From Carposina sasakii (lineage: Eukaryota; Arthropoda; Insecta; Lepidoptera; Carposinidae), in contig CP053148.1 of the NCBI GenBank assembly GCA_014607495.2, forward strand, positions 7,502,001-7,566,000: a DNA stretch of 64,000 nucleotides. Direction: 5' to 3'. The notes beneath the pieces were generated by a model. That model was not told where the DNA came from, searched no databases, and was given only the letters and a program-made list of their open reading frames with translations. Position 1 is the stretch's first letter, and the number at the start of each line of letters is the position of its first letter. Made by a program: the position numbers and the translations under genes. Shown here one piece after another: positions 32,072 to 44,489 of this stretch.

Positions 32072-33450
32072 TAATACATAAATTAAAGTAGAATAAACCA
32101 AAATTAAAGTAAATTTGGGTCAGTCTATAAAAGACAAACGAGATAATAAATTAAAGTATATGTACATATTTAAGTTTCTTCTCATGTGAATATAAACTTC
32201 TCGGCTCTATAAATTTTAGCGATACAAAATATTGAAAACAATAATTACGATTTAAACATCTTAAGCATTAAGCAGTAATTACGGATAAGCTGTAAGAGGC
32301 AATTAGTAAACAATCCTTGAAGCTGTGAGAATAAAAAAAATATTATGAAAAATGTAATAATAGATCTAGAGAGATATTAGGTATACTTAGTTATTATTAT
32401 AATACAATCCAATGCTAGTAAATAGTCAAGTTAAGATATTCGATTCGATGAATAGATCTAGAATAATAATAACTTAAATTTTTGTTGTAAGACATAGGTT
32501 ACATTTTGTAGTCTATGCGGATGAAATCGCGGGCAACGGATAGATTAACTTAGGTAAATCAAAATATTTTAGGTAAAATATCTTTACAATGTCTCCTCCC
32601 TTTTACAAACGTACAACGAAAAGTGTGACTTTACATACGCGTCATGGCCAAGTAGGCCTTAAACGTCTCTGAGATATTAAGGTCAAAAAAAGTCTTTAAA
32701 AAGCTTGGTTTTATATATTTTACTTAAGAACACATTTAATTTGTGACTAGTTTTTTCGATTAAGCTTTAAAGTTGCTGGTGTGTGATGAATTGATGTCTG
32801 CTAAATTGAGTATTTCCATTTCAAGAATTCAAGTAGCCATGTTTTATTTCCTTTCGATTTTAATAGTATTTCTCACAACAAATTAAAAGAGGATAAATAA
32901 GGAAATAGCAAGGTAATTAAGTGTAAAAATCTGTTCCGAGAGGAAGAGTACAAAAAGTGAAAAAAACTAGGATGCAATTTATCCATAAATACTTATAGAT
33001 TTCTCTGCGAAACTTTAGCTACACGTAAAAACAAGATTTCAATAAGATTTATATCAAGCCTTCGATACCAGTTGAGGAAAAATGGCCATGGTAAAATGGC
33101 TCATGTAATTGTATTTATATCGGAGACTATTATAAGGTCGTTCGTCTATTCAATCAGGATTACTACGTTTGATCTTTTTGTTATACGAGCAAGCACGTTC
33201 TATTGGTTATACAGGGTGATAATATCACTAACTTTAATAGTATGAATATATATGGAAATATATACTGTCTATTGCTAATCAATAATTTATAGATACAGTT
33301 CGATGGTGATGGCAGAGTTATATATAACTGGGTAAATGAAAAAAAAAAGGTGAATATAATCAATTTTTCGATCCGAATATTATTTAAAATACGGTTAAAT
33401 GTATAGGTAAAACCCTTAAATTAATTCTTATTCATATTGTGTTACAAATA
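32072..33450. other. non-coding stretch
   Basis: No gene. A worn Helitron-like 3' end (CGGATGAAATCGCGGGCAAC) lies at 32518-32540. ATACAGGGTGATAATATCAC at 33210 resembles a mariner-type end without a partner. Confidence 0.4.
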
Positions 33451-33669
33451 TTAGTGGACGCCCGCGACTCCGTCCGCGTGGACGACAGAAAAACAAATGT
33501 CGAAATTTTATTTTATCATTATTACTTTATTTAATTTCCCGGGATAAAAAGTAGCCTATTTCCTTTTTCAGGCTCTAAACTACCCGTGTACTATTCATTA
33601 AAATTGGTTTAATAGTTTTGGCGTGAAAGCGTGACAGACAAACAGACAGTTCGCATTTATAAGTATTGG
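33451..33669 (-). mobile_element. Helitron, non-autonomous, minus strand
   Basis: On the minus strand it ends GTCCGCGGGCGTCCACTAA-like sequence (TTAGTGGACGCCCGCGACTC on the plus strand). The other end shows GCATTTATAAGTATT, a worn form of the usual start. Confidence 0.65.
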
Positions 33670-34727
33670 CCATGTTGCCTTTTTAGCTTTTTAAAGTACT
33701 CGTAACTTGCTTACCCCAAACTGGAATATAAATTAATGTGTGTACCTGTAAATAAAAAAACAGGTATTTAATACAATGTTTGTGCTTATGTAAAAATTTA
33801 TACGCCTAACTATTTGTAAGATACAAGTAGAAATAGTAATAAACCAAATAGACAAAATTAAATAATCAAAAGTAACAAAATTGAAATAAGCATGTCACAT
33901 TTTTTAGCGAAACATGTCTCTGATTTAATAATGTAATAGGTAATAGCTTTATTGTACTATTTTTTGAGCAAATACAATAATCATTTCAATCAAAAAGTAT
34001 GATAAACCAAGGCCCTGAACACTGATACTTTTTAAGTTTATTCGATAGCTATGTATCTAATTAATTAAAAATTGCGGGAAAAAACCGTAGTGCGGCCTGG
34101 CTGGCACTTATAGGTAAATTTCAATTCTGAATTTCTGAAACATTAAAATTCCTAATTTTTAAGTAATTTAGCAAACGCAAATGGCTTATTTACAAAAATG
34201 AATTAAAAATATCATCCACGGAACCCTAAAAAGCCCCGACATCCTCAGACAAGCTAGTTAGAGGGAAATTGCATTGCTCTAATAGCGTTACAGTAACGAA
34301 CTAACACGTTAGACAACTTTTTTAACACACTTCATAAAGTGGCTCTAATTACGTAGATTTTAAACATAAAGTCCAGCGTTTTTTAGGCGACTGCATCTAC
34401 CTATATTCCATCTACCTAGGCATATTAGGTATACTCCATGCAGTAATACTTAGAGTACAGATAAATAAAATTGGAGTGCCTATTTGTAATATCAAAAAAA
34501 CCGCTTTTTACTAAATGAAAACGGAACAATAAAAAAAATGTCTGTTATTTCTTCGGGGGTCCGCTAAGTAGGTACATGGTAGGTACATTAGTAGATATAG
34601 AGCCATCCTCCCACTAGACAACGGCTAAATATATTTTTTTTGTGTCGCGGTTTTTCACTTATGTATTATTTTTTATTTCATGCTTAACCCTGTAAAAATG
34701 CTAACATGTTCTGAGCATAACGATAAA
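33670..34727. other. non-coding stretch
   Basis: AT-rich; no gene or placed repeat. Confidence 0.45.
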
Positions 34728-34892
34728 CAGGATGTAACAAAAAGGATAAGTTAAGAATTTTTCTAGATAGTATTAACAATACCTAAACAAGGAATATTTA
34801 TACAATTATGAAGAAGAAACACGTGATTTCGCGTCTAAAATTTTGTATATAGGTTCATTTATCTATTTTCATATCCTATTTCATACACTCTG
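34728..34892. mobile_element. M2 MITE, diverged copy
   Basis: It begins CAGGATGTAACAAAAAGGAT and ends near ACACTCTG. Internal GATTTCGCGTCTAAAATTTT matches the M2 pieces at 48748-48786 and 51755-51863, and its first 30 bases match in reverse the piece at 58010-58071. Confidence 0.6.
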
Positions 34893-35404
34893 TATATATC
34901 TTGAACAGCGTAATGAAAATACCTCCTGATAAGTCCAATTATTCAGAGCTCGATCTATTCAACCTGATTACAATTGTGATCGGGTTTGATTGATTCCTAC
35001 AAAGCCTCCATCCATTTTGGTCTATTACCAACATTCCCAATTATATCTGGGTCAGTGTGCACAATAGGCTGTGTCTTTTGTACCAAAAATCACGTGCTCA
35101 TTTTAGGTTATAGGTACCAATTAGTTTAATTAAGCGAATAGCCATAACTATTTTATTAGAATTAAACTAGCGGACACGACAGACGTTGTCCTGTCCCACG
35201 CCTTAAATACAAACTTTCTGAAATAAGCTGTAACAAACTGGACCGTTATAAAAACATTATCTAGTTGACCGGATTGTGAATCTAAACATTTCCGAGATAT
35301 AACAACCGTATACCGGGTGTAACTGAAACTAAAGTATACTTTTGAATATTCGACACAACGACTACAGCGCAGTCTGCCTGATCCTATGTAAAAGGTTCTA
35401 TTTA
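34893..35404. other. non-coding stretch with a worn repeat
   Basis: CTAGCGGACACGACAGACGT at 35168 and what follows look like a dispersed repeat I associate with Lepidoptera. No gene. Confidence 0.4.
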
Positions 35405-35755
35405 CAGGGTATTTTTTGGTCGTCAACATTTCTGAAAACTATGGATTCTCTTCATTATCACGAACATTTGGAAGGATCCCATGGAAGAATACCTGGGAAG
35501 TGTCTGGTTCCCAAGATATTAAGGTCCAAAGTTGAGTTATTAGGTTGCGTTTTTTTGCATAAATGCACGTAGACATACTAAACTACCTATAAAAAAATTA
35601 ACACAAATACTGGAACCATACATTTCGCGCGATCATGTTAATAAAAAAAAAATGACAAAAAATTAAAAACGCGTTCCAGATTTTTTTTTTACATAAACTT
35701 TATTCGATGTATAGAGCACGTACCCTTTGTAAACGGAGGACACGAAAAAATCCGT
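35405..35755 (+). mobile_element. M1 MITE, diverged copy
   Basis: It starts CAGGGTATTTTTTGGTCGTC and keeps the family order: CCATGGAAGAATACCTGGGA, AAGTGTCTGGTTCCC, TTTTTTGCATAAATGCACGT and GTACCCTTTGTAAACGG. The right end is eroded. Confidence 0.75.
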
Positions 35756-35909
35756 AATTTTTATGTATGCATGTATGTATGGGATCGGATGAATGCATTA
35801 CGTATTTACCTATATAATGACAATGCAAACAGCGTAATTGAGCCGTGTCTGTCCCCCATCTTTACGTGACCCAATTTCACTTCTCCTGTAGAAAACAACG
35901 GTCCCTTTA

Positions 35910-36051
35910 ATATCGTACCTTCGGTGCAACAATGGCACAATGGCAAAAAATACAAAAAGCAATTGTGTCCTTATTCTACTGTAGAAAAAGGGCACATTTA
36001 TCAAAAATAAAAAACACAATTATGCCGTTGTTGTACCAAAGGTGCGATATG
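35910..36051. repeat. imperfect palindromic MITE
   Basis: ATATCGTACCTTCGGTGCAA (from about 35910) is mirrored by TTGTACCAAAGGTGCGATAT (36031-36050), with CAATGGCACAA against TTATGCCGTTG further in. The central part contains CTGTAGAAAAAGGGC. There is no gene in it; short frames across it are shadows. Confidence 0.6.
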
Positions 36052-36202
36052 TATTTTGCAAAAGCAGTGCGAAAGCAAAACTTGTACAACTATCAATTAT
36101 CTATGATTTGTCATGAATGACTGACATAGGCAAGTAAAAAAAGATTTGACGAAATTTCTGCGGGAACAACGTGAATATCAAGCGAAATCGTAGGCTTGTA
36201 CA

Positions 36203-36490
36203 TCTATACATATAATAAAAATGGAAGATATATGAGAAAAAATATTATAGAAGACCTTTATCAACGCAATAGTGCCCAAAACAATGATTTTTTGAATTTT
36301 TGTCTGTTTGTCTGTGCACGCTAATCTCAGAAACGGATAAACCGACTTCGTTGCAGTTTTCAGGAATTATGACAGGTCCCACTTAATATATAGGCTACTT
36401 TTTATCCCGGGAATTTGTTTTTATCCCGGATAATTTCGACATTTTGTTTTTTCTGTAGTCCACGCGGACGGACTCGCGGGAGTCCACTAG
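36203..36490 (+). mobile_element. Helitron, non-autonomous
   Basis: It starts TCTATACATATAATAAAAAT after an A (36202) and ends GTCCACGCGGACGGACTCGC followed by GGGAGTCCACTAG, then T (36491). It carries a small internal duplication of TTTTTATCCCGG. Confidence 0.75.
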
Positions 36491-36499
36491 TACATACAT

Positions 36500-36545
36500 A
36501 AAAATTCATGCCTCTTTCCCAGAGGGGTAGGCAGAGATAGGCTAG
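36500..36545 (-). repeat. S2 SINE-like tail
   Basis: CCCAGAGGGGTAGGCAGAGA, the reverse of TCTCTGCCTACCCCT-type tails, is preceded by AATTCATGCCTCTTT. A plus-strand relative is at 45036-45092. Confidence 0.5.
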
Positions 36546-36669
36546 TTGGCTTATAAAATTCGTATCACCATTCGTGATAGAATTTTCCATTGCACCGCGA
36601 CAATTGCACAATTTTCACTATCGTATTTCTATCGCCTTGCTATTGTAAGATACGTAATAAACTACTTAC

Positions 36670-36736
36670 AAGATCTTTTATCTGGCGTCGAAAAGCACTT
36701 GCTATAAGTGCTCTGTGAGATTTGTTGTCGTCCGAC
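36670..36736 (-). other. candidate exon, low confidence
   Basis: Read on the minus strand, ATTATCTACCACAG/GTCGGA opens a 67 bp segment that closes at CTT/GTAAGTAG. One frame is fully open (SDDNKSHRALIASAFRRQ). Its phases do not follow on from the candidate exon at 39857-39934, whose phase would run into a stop here after ten codons. It may be a piece of an unrecognised repeat instead. Confidence 0.25.
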
Positions 36737-38133
36737 CTGTGGTAGATAATGTAAGAGGTTGGATAATAAATTTTTATTTTAGTTTCCTTTAGTATTAACA
36801 GAGTTATATATTGTTTTTGTGCAGGATTTCATATTATTTTTAATTGATTCGTATCAACTTTATAGTTTTTCATTTTTTATACACAAAACACTAAATCTTC
36901 GATGTGAAGTGAACAAGTGCTTCAGATTTGAGCTAAAAAGACGAAACTTTGACCAGTTATAAAATTCTTATTTTTTTTTTTCAAATTCAAAATCATTTAT
37001 TCGACATGAAAGCATTAACACTTGTTTGTCGATTGTCTAATTATATGTTACTTTCTATGTTCGCACCCCAAAAATGAAACCGCTACCAAACAAAAAAGGA
37101 GATGAATTTAAACAACCCAAAAATAAATAAATCGCAAAGCTTTTGCTTTGGCAACAGTCACCACCCCAAGGTGCGATTTGTTACGGTCTGTCAGGCATAA
37201 GTTAGCGATTCGGGGCTTAATAGCCACCAACGTGGAGAATAAGAGTTAAGGTCGCCTAAAGACGAAATCCAGAAGAGCTGCTACACAGTTCTCCTTTATG
37301 ACAAAACCAACATTAGGTCTAACACACCGCATGATTCTACTATTACTGTTACACTATCTTAGTGAAGTGTCACTGCTTGGAAGAAGAAATAGCAAGAAAA
37401 CTCCCAGCGACACAGTCAAAACTAAGTAACAGATTAACAAAAGAATCTTACATTGGATAAGATATCAGATAGTAACACTTAACTCATTTAGTGTGTATAA
37501 ATTCAATTATCATAACATAATTAATTTAAATTCATATAATCTTGTCCTTCAAACTAAATGTAAGTTTAAATGCGATTCAAAGAAACTTTACTTTACTGAT
37601 TACTGAAAATTTAGGATTCTAGTTTTATGCATAGGGACTAAAAAATTTTTTTGCACAACTTGACGGGGGCACTACCGTGCTCCTATGTAGGTAAAGGTTT
37701 ATGCTCTCACTCACTTCGCTGCGTTTGTCATTCAATTACTATCCCTACAACTACAAAGCTGGCCAATAAATGAAGTAAATTGAAAGCGCGATACAATTAA
37801 TTTATGATTGACCGCCGCTTTCAGTGTCTACTGTCATTGGCCAATTAAATTCTCACGCAAAAGTGGACTTCAATAAATTTATCGAAAATTTGGTGCAGCG
37901 TTAACTTTATTATCGTGAATATGTTTTCAAAGTATATTTTTGATGCCAAATTGTTCAATGTTAGGTACATTACACAGCTACCGATGCAACTCGATTACAT
38001 TTAAGGAGATAAAGAAAAAGACGTTTTGTATCCATGTCTCACGGGGATAAACTTAAATAGATGAGACCATTTTGAAACATCTAAATTTTTTTAATTTTGC
38101 TGGTACAAAACGGGCGTGAATATACATTTTATT
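36737..38133. other. non-coding stretch
   Basis: CAAATTCAAAATCATTTATT at 36982 resembles a LINE 3' end on the minus strand. AATCTTACATTGGATAAGAT at 37443 recurs at 54620, so a small repeat is shared. No gene seen. Confidence 0.4.
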
Positions 38134-38300
38134 CTAGACGCCCGTGTACGCCTGCGACTCCGTCCGCGTGGACTGCAGAAAAAATAAAATGTCGATATGA
38201 TCTCAGTACTCTCTTACACCCCTAATGAACATACATACCAAATTTTATCGTATTCGGCGGGAAAAGCTGGAAGGTAGTGGGTGTAATTTTCTTGTGAAAT
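38134..38300 (-). mobile_element. Helitron 3' end, minus strand
   Basis: CTAGACGCCCGTGTACGCCT followed by GCGACTCCGTCCGCGTGGAC is the reverse of the usual Helitron terminus, with a small insertion. The other end is not clear. Confidence 0.55.
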
Positions 38301-39083
38301 TCAATATTTTTTTTGTATGTGTCCGTTTCTTCGTAGGCTCATATAGGTATGTTGTTTTTGCAATTCTTTTTGATTTTGATTAATTTTACACTCAAGTTTG
38401 AGGATTTTTCCGACGTTTCCATTCATCGTCATTATCATCCACCATAAATTCAGAAATCACCAGTACTAAAGACAATGGCTGTATGAATGCTGTATTACCC
38501 ATGCCTTTCCTTCGGCATAAACCAAACAAAAATTTATTTCAGCTCAGTGGAAAATATGCAAAACCCTATAGCCTATGTTTATCCGGGTCCAATAAGGATT
38601 CTAACGGTTAAAGAATTTTTTAAATCTATTTGCTTCAAATAAACAAACAAACAATCAAAGTTTACCTCTTTATAATATTAGTAAGGACAAGACAGTTTCA
38701 TCTTTGGTGTGCAGCGCTGTTTTGTCTACACAGACTACATAGTGAACTAGTTCAGACCGTCATCTCGGGCACATTGGCTTTGGTTCGTAGAGGATTCGTC
38801 AGGCTAGAACATGACAGCCAAAGAAAACAAAATGTTTTTTTAAATTCTTGTGATCATAGGCAATGGAATAAATAATGCAGCCTAAATGGCACGGGTGGGT
38901 ATATACTTTATATCTATTATTTAATTTTATTACACCTAGGGTACATTGCATAAATAAAAAACCTTATCATTTATTTATTTATTTTATTTTTCGTTTGTTT
39001 TCAGCTGTTTTTTTCGGACATCCCAATTTCTAATCTGAAATAAGATGAATAATATATCATTTAACATTATGTTATTGCGACTT
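38301..39083. other. non-coding stretch
   Basis: No gene or placed repeat. The short plus-strand frame at 38630-38875 lacks coding character. Confidence 0.45.
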
Positions 39084-39087
39084 TTAA

Positions 39088-39224
39088 GGCCGATTTTTCC
39101 AAACGACAGATAGCCTATCAGAGGAATACGGTTGATGCTGTCTTTCTCTGAAACTTAATCATGACAGGGACAGCATCAACTTTATTCTTCAGATAGGCTG
39201 TCTGACGTTTAGAAAAATCAGCCC
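39088..39224. mobile_element. TTAA-flanked palindromic MITE
   Basis: The ends GGCCGATTTTTCCAAACG and CGTTTAGAAAAATCAGCCC are imperfect inverted repeats of about 35 bp, extended by TAGCCTATC/GATAGGCTG. Inner TGATGCTGTC faces GACAGCATCA. TTAA lies on both sides (39084-39087 and 39225-39228), the duplication used by piggyBac elements. Confidence 0.8.
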
Positions 39225-39349
39225 TTAATGGATTATAAACAGTGATTGGATAGTTGCACAGATACATATTTTCTTAAACTTAATATGTACGATATATCCT
39301 ACATTGAAATATTATAAATGTTATTATAATGTTGTAAAATTGTCACTTA

Positions 39350-39560
39350 GGTCGTGCCTCAGAAAGCACGTACACCGTTGGTCCTGCGCCTAATCTCTCT
39401 CTGGTCGTGTCCGCTATCCGTCCCATCGGACTATGAGAGTAACGAAATAGAGAGTGCATCTGTGTTTGGGCACACACTTTTGTGTGTGATAATATCTCCT
39501 GCGTACCTGGCTAATCTCAGTAAAGATTTGTGAGAATGGATGTTTGGATAATTGTTAGTC
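39350..39560 (+). repeat. dispersed repeat with GTTGGTCCTGCGCC core
   Basis: GCACGTACACCGTTGGTCCT and CCGTCCCATCGGACTATGAG are words I recall from many lepidopteran loci. The block is richer in GC than its flanks. Its class is not clear to me. Confidence 0.5.
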
Positions 39561-39574
39561 TTTAATGTAAGCAC

Positions 39575-39635
39575 CACTAAATATTTATACATAGGCTATA
39601 AAGTTTATGTAGATGACATCGCAGGCGGCCGCTAG
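39575..39635 (+). mobile_element. Helitron 3' end fragment
   Basis: It ends GATGACATCGCAGGCGGCCG followed by CTAG at 39632-39635 and then TATATCATA. The same flank TATATCATA follows the Helitron end at 41430. Confidence 0.5.
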
Positions 39636-39856
39636 TATATCATAAAGATTTACTTGGGTTTGTTTATTTGTTACTAGTGGTTGCTCATAGCTTCATACGC
39701 ATGGACTACAGAATGTAGCCTACGTCCTTCTTAAATTTGTTCATATTTACTTATGGTTAATGCATAGCTATATCTGCATTAACCTATCTCTTCATGGGAA
39801 AGACAACTTATATTTATTTTGAATTAAGTAATGTAACTTTATATTAACATACTTAC

Positions 39857-39934
39857 CATCCTCTCCCCTTGGTACTTTAGTAGGTGGTGGCAGTGCATAG
39901 TTATGATCAACATGATCATGTGCAACTTTCTTAT
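39857..39934 (-). CDS. candidate internal exon of a host gene
   Basis: On the minus strand the acceptor CTTTGTTTTTAG is followed by 78 bp of open frame and the donor GATG/GTAAGTATG. The frame has two leading bases completing a codon, 25 full codons (KKVAHDHVDHNYALPPPT, then KVPRGED) and one trailing base, so both introns are phase 1. A T-rich tract stands before the acceptor. The upstream candidate exon at 46187-46330 also ends in phase 1, and the junction codon becomes GAT (Asp) with the frame kept open. I do not recognise the protein. Nothing in the exon resembles a transposon product. Confidence 0.6.
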
Positions 39935-41289
39935 CTAAAAACAAAGATTACAGATTAATTAAAACCTATAGGTAAACGGTGACAACAGAGAATTGAATTT
40001 TTATTAATAAAACTTACTATGTACTTTCTACACTTATAGTAGATGGCTTTCCTGTAGAAATCTCCAAGTTAGAAAACAAAGTAGGATAGGCGTCATGCCT
40101 CAGGCGATTGGTCTTTTCTGTAATATATCTTTTTGTGGCAAACAAACATATTCTTCGTAAAATCATCACTAAAACCACAGAATAAGGAAGCTCCTCATTC
40201 TAAGCACCGTGGCCACCGGTGTCTAAGAACAAGCTGCTCCGCACAGCATATACGAGTAGCTTAATGTTCTGTCGTAAACTTGTATAATTAGGTAAACAAC
40301 ACTTTCGAGACTTTGTTAAAATGACGAAATCGCACACGGTATTGCTGTATTTATGGATTTAAAGGCGCAATTTAATCGACCATGGCGGGCGGCTGTTGTC
40401 TTCTTTCATTTGACATTGACAAGTCACGAAAATTTACGTAAATGGTTTAAATGATTCGTAATAGTTGAAAGTCGAATGAAATGTCAAAACGTAAACTAAC
40501 ACGGTCGTTTTATACGATCGATGCTTTTATTGGTCAGATTACCAGGCGTGTTTGGTCTATGTGAGACAAGACTGTCATGACTATGGTGTGCGTTCTCGCT
40601 AACACGGTACGCAAGTGCTGTTCGTTTGACATTTTATTTTCCAGATATTTCGATGAATATTTTTGTCGACTTTAGAGAGAGACTTTAGAGAATTTGTCGA
40701 GGGAAGCGAAAATTGCTACTTCTACTATTTGGTATACTGTGCTATACCACATACATTTAAACGTATCTCGCCTCCACAACGACGTATTTCGCTTGACAAA
40801 AGTTTTCCAATCAACGCTCGGATCAATACTGATAAAGTTCAGCATTGAAAAGGATTTTCTTACTTATTTACAAATCGATTTTCCATTGACTCGGATATTG
40901 TTTTTTTTGTAAATAAAATCTTTATGACAAAATCATTTATTTTGCCGGTGAAGTGTTTTATTGGTTTCTTTAAGTCTTTACTGAATTAAAGACAATTATT
41001 ATTAGACCAAAATTCTTGGAAAGTGCTTAGATTAAATTCGAAGAAGTGAACGCACTTATATTTATTAGATTTCGCACTCCTTTCACTCGACGAAGCGTGG
41101 ATTGAATCTCATAGCTGGTCTACTAAAGTTATAACATGTGCGGATCTTAATTTTACAAAATTATTTACTAGCTGGTCCCGAAAAACGTTGCTTTGCCATA
41201 AACCTAAATAATTTTAATGGGATTGATGGGTTGCTGAAAGATCTGCAGCTTAGAATAGCACTGCCCCATGTCTGAACATACATATGTAT
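39935..41289. other. non-coding stretch, presumed intron
   Basis: If the two candidate exons are real, this is intron. A 34 bp segment at 40018-40051 also has splice-like borders on the minus strand, but its phase does not fit. CTAGCTGGTCCCGAAAAACG at 41168 is a dispersed repeat start. Confidence 0.4.
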
Positions 41290-41430
41290 GTATCGTAAGA
41301 AGCGATTAAATATTTCTGGGAAGTGGACAACAGCGCCTCCCGTGTTGACAACATAGTCCGAAAATCACATATTGCGATCACCAACTCTACTGCTTAGTTG
41401 AACGCGGACGGTGTCTCCGGCAACAGCTAG
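41290..41430 (+). repeat. S1-like repeat joined to a Helitron 3' end
   Basis: GTATGTATCGTAAGAAGCGA and GTTGACAACATAGTCCGAAA match the 5' part of the S1 repeat at 60005-60206. GAACGCGGACGGTGTCTCCG followed by GCAACAGCTAG (to 41430) is a Helitron-type end. Confidence 0.55.
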
Positions 41431-44406
41431 TATATCATAAATGTAATAGGAGAAGATTGGTTACGTGTTCTTTAAGAAAAATCACTTTCAATAGAAAAAT
41501 GCCAATTATTAACTGTATTTAGTCGATACATAAATACTAATCTAATTTTATAATACTCCTAGAAGATAGATAGGTAGACACAAGCAATTAAATAATCAGT
41601 ACACGTCGATATAATGTATCCGCGTAATCACACAACCTGTGAAATGGTGTAATATATCATTTCGGTGTGGTGAATAAAATGAAGTGAACAGAGCAGGCAC
41701 TGAATGAACGTGTAACCCAATTTAAAATTCTCGCATCGATATGACGTGGGAGTGAGCTCATTTCCATCGCGAATTATGCACTTTATTGCATTTAGATGTG
41801 AGATATTTGTCATTAGTTAGCCGCGGTAGAGGTACCTAAAATGATACAGCCACTACCTACCTAAGAAGTTAATATAATTAAACACGTAAGTATTTAAATA
41901 TTAAAGATAATACATAAAAACCGGAAAATTAAAAGTGATAGCCATAAAAATTTTAATATTAACTGTATTATTATTAATTTTGTTAAAGTAGTGTGTTTGG
42001 TGTAAAACCCATGGAATACCATTTTAATATTTTGTGATTATAAATAATTACAATTTACCAATATGTTATAATATGGGATATTATTGTGAAATAAACAATC
42101 CACATGAAAAAATGCAGTAAAAACTTTTAGAAAATTTATTCCTTGGTCGAAAGACATCTTAAAACAGTTTTAAGTCGGCTTTTCACTATGGGATGCATTG
42201 TAATAGGTATCATATGTGACTTAGACGTGATTAGTTTACCTTAATAATAGGAAAGATCACGTTTATCAACTATAGTGCAATCGCGGTCGCGCGGTGTCGG
42301 CTCGATGTGTCCTGCGATTGACAGCGAGACCACAGCTCATTATACATTTTGTCTGTTCTGGCGTTACGCGACCGATAATACACTATATGTTCAGAAATCT
42401 ATCTAATATAATAATAAAATATCATAGTGTTTGTACCCACACTCCTGAATCCGAAATAGTTTGGCGGATTTTTGTGAAGTTTTTTTGTATTCAGTAGATC
42501 GGAGGACAGAACTTCTATTTTATTCGAGTCTATCCTAAGGGGTACAGATTACATTTTGTATTTTTTAGTTGTTTTATGACTTTTTATATATAAAAGTATT
42601 GTATCTCACTTGAAATGTTCAAAAATCAATATAAATAAACAGCCAATTTTTCCATAATTTCACGGAAAATATATTACTCGATGGAACTGATAAGAAAGTA
42701 TACATAAATATAAATTAGAGTTAAAAATATCTATAACTTACTAAAATCTACATAAAGCTATAGCGTGCATATAGGAGAGCGGTTGGCCAATATAAGTTTT
42801 ACAGAAGTTTACATTTAGTTTAGTTTAGTAGAAGGTGTAAACTAAAAGGTTAGCTTTTCACCCCACCAGCTAAAAATAGTGATGAACGCTTTGAAGCAAT
42901 AGAATACCTACGTGTGCCCAGAAAGTATTTTGCAGTCTGAGAAATAAGTCTAAACACACATAACAAGGTCACGAGAAGTCATATAAACTAGACATGAACA
43001 AAAACAAATGCTTTCAATAACTTGGCGCTCGAGTTGAAATGGCTTTAGAAAAGTTTAGTTATTCTACTAAGAGGGCAAAGAAAAATGAGCACGAAGTATT
43101 TTCCTCGACAAGTATTTTATTCAGGCAAGCAAGTTTAATAATAACTAATATTTTGAGTTCTGGCAAATGGAGTCGCTTGTTGATGGCACTTCCCTATAAC
43201 TACCTCGACTTGAGGTTGAAAACCACATCAAATGAATTCAAGTGATATAATTTACTGCAGAATAACTAAGGAAAAAGAAACGAAAAAGGCAGAAATAATA
43301 TTCCATTATACAGGAAAGTGATTCCGGCAAATATTGGCTTTTATAAATACGAGTATGTAATTAAAAGCGGCGGAAAGCTGACCCCTTACCACGTGGAACT
43401 TAATAGGCTAACTGATGAAAAATGGGTGTGTAATTTGCACACTTCTGCCTAACCTCTTTGGGGGATGTACTCGTATATATGTAATTCATGAAAAGGATAT
43501 TCTAAATAACGTGCTGAAGTTAATCTTTAACATTATAAACACGGTGTCTAAGCAGATAAAAAATGTACTATTGTCTAACTCATCTTATAAATAATTCGAA
43601 TTATATTTCAGTTTTCGGCTCTCGTTTAAAAATTCACTGGACACTTACACAAAGTTATTTATTTTGTTACTGGCTTCCCCCTCGAGAGTTTTTTTTAGAT
43701 CAAACATACAGTTTGCACCTATTATCCTCAAAAAAGTTAAGCAGAACAGTACAAATTACCCGCGCATACACTTTTCACGGGTGAGCCTATCGCCGATTTC
43801 AATCTGGAAACCGGAAACGAATCCATTGGGAGTCATTTGGAGTTTTTGATCCGTAAGTTACATAAGTTACGTAAGTTACCTGTATGTACAAGGAGGCAGA
43901 ATATTTTTATAGGTATATTATAATCAATATGTACCTGTCAATTTCAGAAAATAATGGAGAGCATATTTTCAATTTCATTTAATTCAATATTAATTTGTTT
44001 AAATCTCCGTTTAAGTCAATAAGGAACATTCGCATGCAAAAACGAAATTCATTGAGAGAATTTTAATTTAATGTTTCTACCTACAGTTCTGTAGGTTTTT
44101 TCAAATTTATTTATCATTTATTTTAATACCTACGTAAAAGCGCATAATAGAAACGATTGGCGTAGTCTGTGTAGTGATCCTGCTTACCATGCTAAAGGTT
44201 TGTTTCTGAGTAATGGATGTTTTTTATATTTATCTCACCTCAGGTATCTTAGGGAGTAGGTTAATGTGTTTTAAAGTGTGTGAAAAAAAATGTCGCCAAA
44301 AATATTTCCATGTAATGTTGTCCTAAACCCCGCACTGTCAAAAAGTTATTAGATCTCATGTTAATGAACACATCTGTAGCGGTAGACTATAGTGATGAGT
44401 ATGGGC
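41431..44406. other. non-coding stretch, presumed intron
   Basis: No gene. A 9 bp tandem repeat lies at 43853-43879. A GC-rich patch at 42280-42310 (GCGGTCGCGCGGTG) has no other support. Confidence 0.4.
43853..43879. repeat. 9 bp tandem repeat, three units
   Basis: GTAAGTTAC, ATAAGTTAC and GTAAGTTAC follow each other without a gap. Confidence 0.85.
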
Positions 44407-44489
44407 CTAAACCCCCCTATGGCAGTATCCTTGTGGCGTGCCCTGGGGGAGGCCTACATCCCGCAGTAGACTGCAATAGGCTGAAGACG
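44407..44489 (+). repeat. S1 SINE/LINE tail
   Basis: CCCCCCTATGGCAGTATCCT runs on to GGGGGAGGCCTACATCCC and ACTGCAATAGGCTGAAGACG, the common 3' tail of a lepidopteran non-LTR family. Confidence 0.7.

Noticed and set aside
40018..40051. 34 bp minus-strand segment with splice-like borders next to a candidate exon
   Set aside because: Its phases fit neither neighbour, and so short a segment can arise by chance.
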